Positions 22,656 to 24,791 of a stretch of DNA of 24,791 nucleotides are shown piece by piece. The stretch is taken from IMG/VR virus record IMGVR_UViG_3300020392_000075, positions 1 to 24,791 of that record, one strand, 5' to 3'. Numbering within the stretch: the stretch's first letter is position 1; each line of letters opens with the position of its first letter. A program made the position numbers and the translations under genes. The notes under the pieces are model-generated. The model worked only from the letters and a program-made list of their open reading frames with translations. It had not been told where the DNA came from and made no database searches. This DNA is from a virus.

Positions 22656-24791
22656 TTATTTTATTTTTGAAACATAACCTGTATTATCGTATTTTTTAAT
22701 ACCTAAATTAATAATTTTTTTATGTCTTTCTGGCATAGGCCTATATCTATTCTTGTTACAAGCCATGATAGCTAAACCAGAACTAATAGAAGCATCGTGC
22801 TTTGTTCTATTATTAATATTAAACTGTGCCCAGTCTTCTAATGTTTTTTGAAAATACATATCGCCGTATCCTTGCTCCATTAATCCTACATGCTCTTCTA
22901 TGTAGCTTTCAATAGCTGAAGCATGCGCTTGCTTAATATCTTCACTTGTGTTTGGTATACCACCTATTTCTTTTTCAGTAGGCGATAATTTATTCCATAT
23001 TTTATCAGGACGATTCATACTAAAACCTCTATAACCTCTTCTTTTAATATGATATAACAACCTTGGTTTATTATTTTCAGCAAGTATAGGCATGCCATAA
23101 AATACCATAGCCATTAATACATCTTCAAAAAATATTTCAGCTGTTTGAGGTCTAGCTATATATTCAAGAAAAAAGTGATTAGGCGGAGCATCTTCCATTG
23201 AAAATTTAGTAAGTCCATGAAGTGCACCATTAGAACCTTTACCATCTACAGTTCCTGATATATCATAAGAGTCACAACCAAATGCACCAACATGCTCGTT
23301 TCCAGGGTATTTTGTTCCATTTTTTATAATCACTCGGTTTTGCAAGTTTTTAGGTGGAACCCAAGATATTAAAAATCTACCATTATTGTTTGGATTAAAC
23401 ACAACTTTAGTATCTTTAATTCCTGCTTGCCACATGAAACTACCTTTTGTTACGCTAGCAATATTACGTATTTCTTCGTTGTAGTCTATTTGTTCGTATA
23501 TTTTAGTTAAATTAAATAAACTATTTTTAGTTTCGTCTCTAAACGCATGTTGTTCAGTTCTTGGAAATTGCCTATAGTATTCGTTTAAACTATCGCTGTC
23601 GTTTTTTAATCCTTCAACTTCGTTTTCCCAATGTTCGATAACTCCTGTTGTAATCTCAAAACCGTCTCTTGTTTTAACTGTACTTTTTTCTCTAGTGAAG
23701 ACAGGTAATCCATAAGTATCCATGAATCCTTCGTAGTTCCACTCCATAGGTATGAACAAGCTATAGAGCCCAGAAGATGTTTGTCCATTTCTATTTCGTC
23801 TTGTAACGTCGCTATTGTAGTATAGTTTTTTAAAATTTTCTCCACCTTTATCTAATGCATTTGAAGTTGAGCCCATCATACATTTTCCAACAATTCTTGA
23901 TCCTAATCTTAATGTAGTTTTTGTAACTCTCCAGTTGTTTAATATATTATCAGGACGTTCCCATTTGCCACTTTCATCGTGCGCTAATAACTTTAGCTTT
24001 TCACCATCATAAGAGTTATCACCTGTATTTTTCCAATCAATAGTAGTATCTAAACCTTGTATATCTAATGCTTTTATATTTTCTTCGAGTTTTCTTCTCG
24101 TGAGTTTAGACGCTGGAACTCTGTAAGCCAATTCTGTTTTTGGTCTATCCATACCATCTTGTATTGGCTTGAAGAAAAACGGATAGTTAACAGATATTGG
24201 AACAACTTTATCGGTGAACATTTTCTTTGCGTCAGATCCAGACTTTGATAATATACCGAATCTTGAATCGCTTGATATTGTAGCTGTGTTAACCAATTCC
24301 GCTGATGCCATGAAAGAGAATCCAGATCGTCTATTTTTGAGATAACACATTCCGTAACATCTGTTATCTGCTTTACACGCTTCCCAGAATATAAAGAATA
24401 ATCTATTTGCTTCTCTATAGTCGGGTGCACCAACATCGATTTTTGACCATTGCAAGTACATGTAATGAGTACCAGTAATATATACAAGATCGCCATTGTT
24501 GTAGAAATGAAAACCTTGCTCTCTTCTTTTAAATTCTTCATCTATATAATCGTACCACTTTTCTTTAAAATCAATTGGATATTCTTCCCAATCAAATCTT
24601 GTTTTTATTCTTTGTAATTCTTTTGGGTATTCAAATCTTTCCCAATATTGTCCCGCTTTATCTTTGCTTCGTTTATACGGTTCATTTGTTGCTGGTAAAG
24701 CAATGCGGAGATTCTGTATTTCGATGATTTGTCCAATTGTTCCATTTTTGCTTATTACTATAAAATCGTAATCTTCATTATATCCGTACTT
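22656..24791 (-). CDS. terL: Terminase large subunit, N-terminus beyond right edge (711 aa visible)
   Basis: ATP-driven DNA-packaging motor and headful or end-cutting nuclease. The frame is open to base 24791, so the start is outside; an internal ATG at 24461 is not the true start because the upstream 110 codons (e.g. EQGFHFYNNGDLVYITGTHY) are clearly coding. ATPase: atypical P-loop NRRSGFS (RRSGFS at 24315-24332), Walker B LKLLAHDES (D at 23976-23978), coupling motif GSTSN (23859-23873). Nuclease: first acidic motif FGCDSYD (D at 23271-23273), second FFEDVLMAMVFYG (E at 23124-23126), third KHDASISSG (D at 22794-22796), so the RNase-H-like fold is complete. The motif set resembles terminases of Bacteroidota phages; the P-loop resembles lambda's variant Walker A. 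Ends 0 bases before portal. The small subunit must lie outside. Confidence 0.92.
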   Translation of the reverse strand, partial: KYGYNEDYDFIVISKNGTIGQIIEIQNLRIALPATNEPYKRSKDKAGQYWERFEYPKELQRIKTRFDWEEYPIDFKEKWYDYIDEEFKRREQGFHFYNNGDLVYITGTHYMYLQWSKIDVGAPDYREANRLFFIFWEACKADNRCYGMCYLKNRRSGFSFMASAELVNTATISSDSRFGILSKSGSDAKKMFTDKVVPISVNYPFFFKPIQDGMDRPKTELAYRVPASKLTRRKLEENIKALDIQGLDTTIDWKNTGDNSYDGEKLKLLAHDESGKWERPDNILNNWRVTKTTLRLGSRIVGKCMMGSTSNALDKGGENFKKLYYNSDVTRRNRNGQTSSGLYSLFIPMEWNYEGFMDTYGLPVFTREKSTVKTRDGFEITTGVIEHWENEVEGLKNDSDSLNEYYRQFPRTEQHAFRDETKNSLFNLTKIYEQIDYNEEIRNIASVTKGSFMWQAGIKDTKVVFNPNNNGRFLISWVPPKNLQNRVIIKNGTKYPGNEHVGAFGCDSYDISGTVDGKGSNGALHGLTKFSMEDAPPNHFFLEYIARPQTAEIFFEDVLMAMVFYGMPILAENNKPRLLYHIKRRGYRGFSMNRPDKIWNKLSPTEKEIGGIPNTSEDIKQAHASAIESYIEEHVGLMEQGYGDMYFQKTLEDWAQFNINNRTKHDASISSGLAIMACNKNRYRPMPERHKKIINLGIKKYDNTGYVSKIK

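Noticed and set aside
22656-24461. Terminase start at the ATG 24461
   Set aside because: The frame continues without stop to the right edge with convincing protein sequence, so this Met is internal.
23606-24541. Minus-strand frames at 24074-24541 (155 aa) and 23606-23845 (79 aa)
   Set aside because: Both are out-of-frame shadows inside the terminase ATPase region, whose motifs are intact in the longer frame.
1-24791. Plus-strand open frames such as 1447-1803, 6655-6939, 9370-9642, 18395-18754 and 19343-19699
   Set aside because: They lie fully opposite well-supported minus-strand genes, have low-complexity hydrophobic products (complement of acidic or Ala-rich coding) and no independent evidence.
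1-24791. Stop-codon recoding (TAG or TGA) as in some crAss-like phages
   Set aside because: All major genes read through in the standard code with TAA or TGA at sensible ends and no broken domains.
1-24791. CRISPR arrays, tRNA genes, diversity-generating retroelement, integrase or insertion sequence
   Set aside because: No repeat-spacer pattern, no cloverleaf-like gene in the short gaps, no reverse-transcriptase or recombinase motifs on either strand.

Overview
The window is a fragment of a tailed-bacteriophage genome: the virion-structure module, with every supported gene on the minus strand, so transcription runs from the right edge to the left edge. The DNA is strongly AT-rich and gene spacing is very tight (gaps of 0 to 60 bases, plus one 4-base overlap). 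None of the eleven visible gene starts has a clear Shine-Dalgarno sequence; each is preceded by A/T-only or nearly A/T-only sequence. That is typical of Bacteroidota such as marine Flavobacteriia and their phages. With the AT-rich composition it suggests a Bacteroidota phage, but the host assignment is inference. No tail sheath, tail tape-measure or major tail-tube gene is seen, while connector, nozzle and internal-type proteins are, so a short-tailed (podovirus-like) virion is the most economical reading.

Layout in transcription order (right to left): terminase large subunit (running off the right edge), portal, acidic scaffold-like protein, major capsid protein, a 91-residue protein, a hairpin, a 257-residue conserved-looking protein, a strong rho-independent terminator, then an adaptor/connector-like protein (234 aa), a second connector-like protein (365 aa), a 1142-residue tail or nozzle-like protein with a cadherin/Ig-like C-terminus, a 566-residue structural protein, a 257-residue Ala/Gln-rich helical protein, a 545-residue helical protein, and finally a giant ORF of at least 2326 codons that runs off the left edge.

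The terminase, portal, scaffold and capsid genes would build and fill the head. The connector and tail proteins would close the portal. The last three genes sit where T7-like phages encode their internal ejection proteins (gp14/gp15/gp16) and are probably virion-internal cargo delivered with the DNA.

The most interesting object is the giant protein. It looks like a polyvalent phage protein: a tandem FTFE(D/Q)L(V/I) motif at its N-terminus, a Gly/Ala-rich region, a zincin-like segment with an altered metal motif (EELFH instead of HExxH), a PD-(D/E)XK nuclease-like domain, a HAD phosphatase-like domain with the full catalytic set, and a C-terminal helical region. A short K-F-S-(K/L)-S motif recurs exactly where these last modules join. 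All domain assignments were made by eye from motifs and need profile searches. No RNA genes, CRISPR arrays, insertion sequences or integrase were found, and there is no gene-free stretch longer than about 60 bases.
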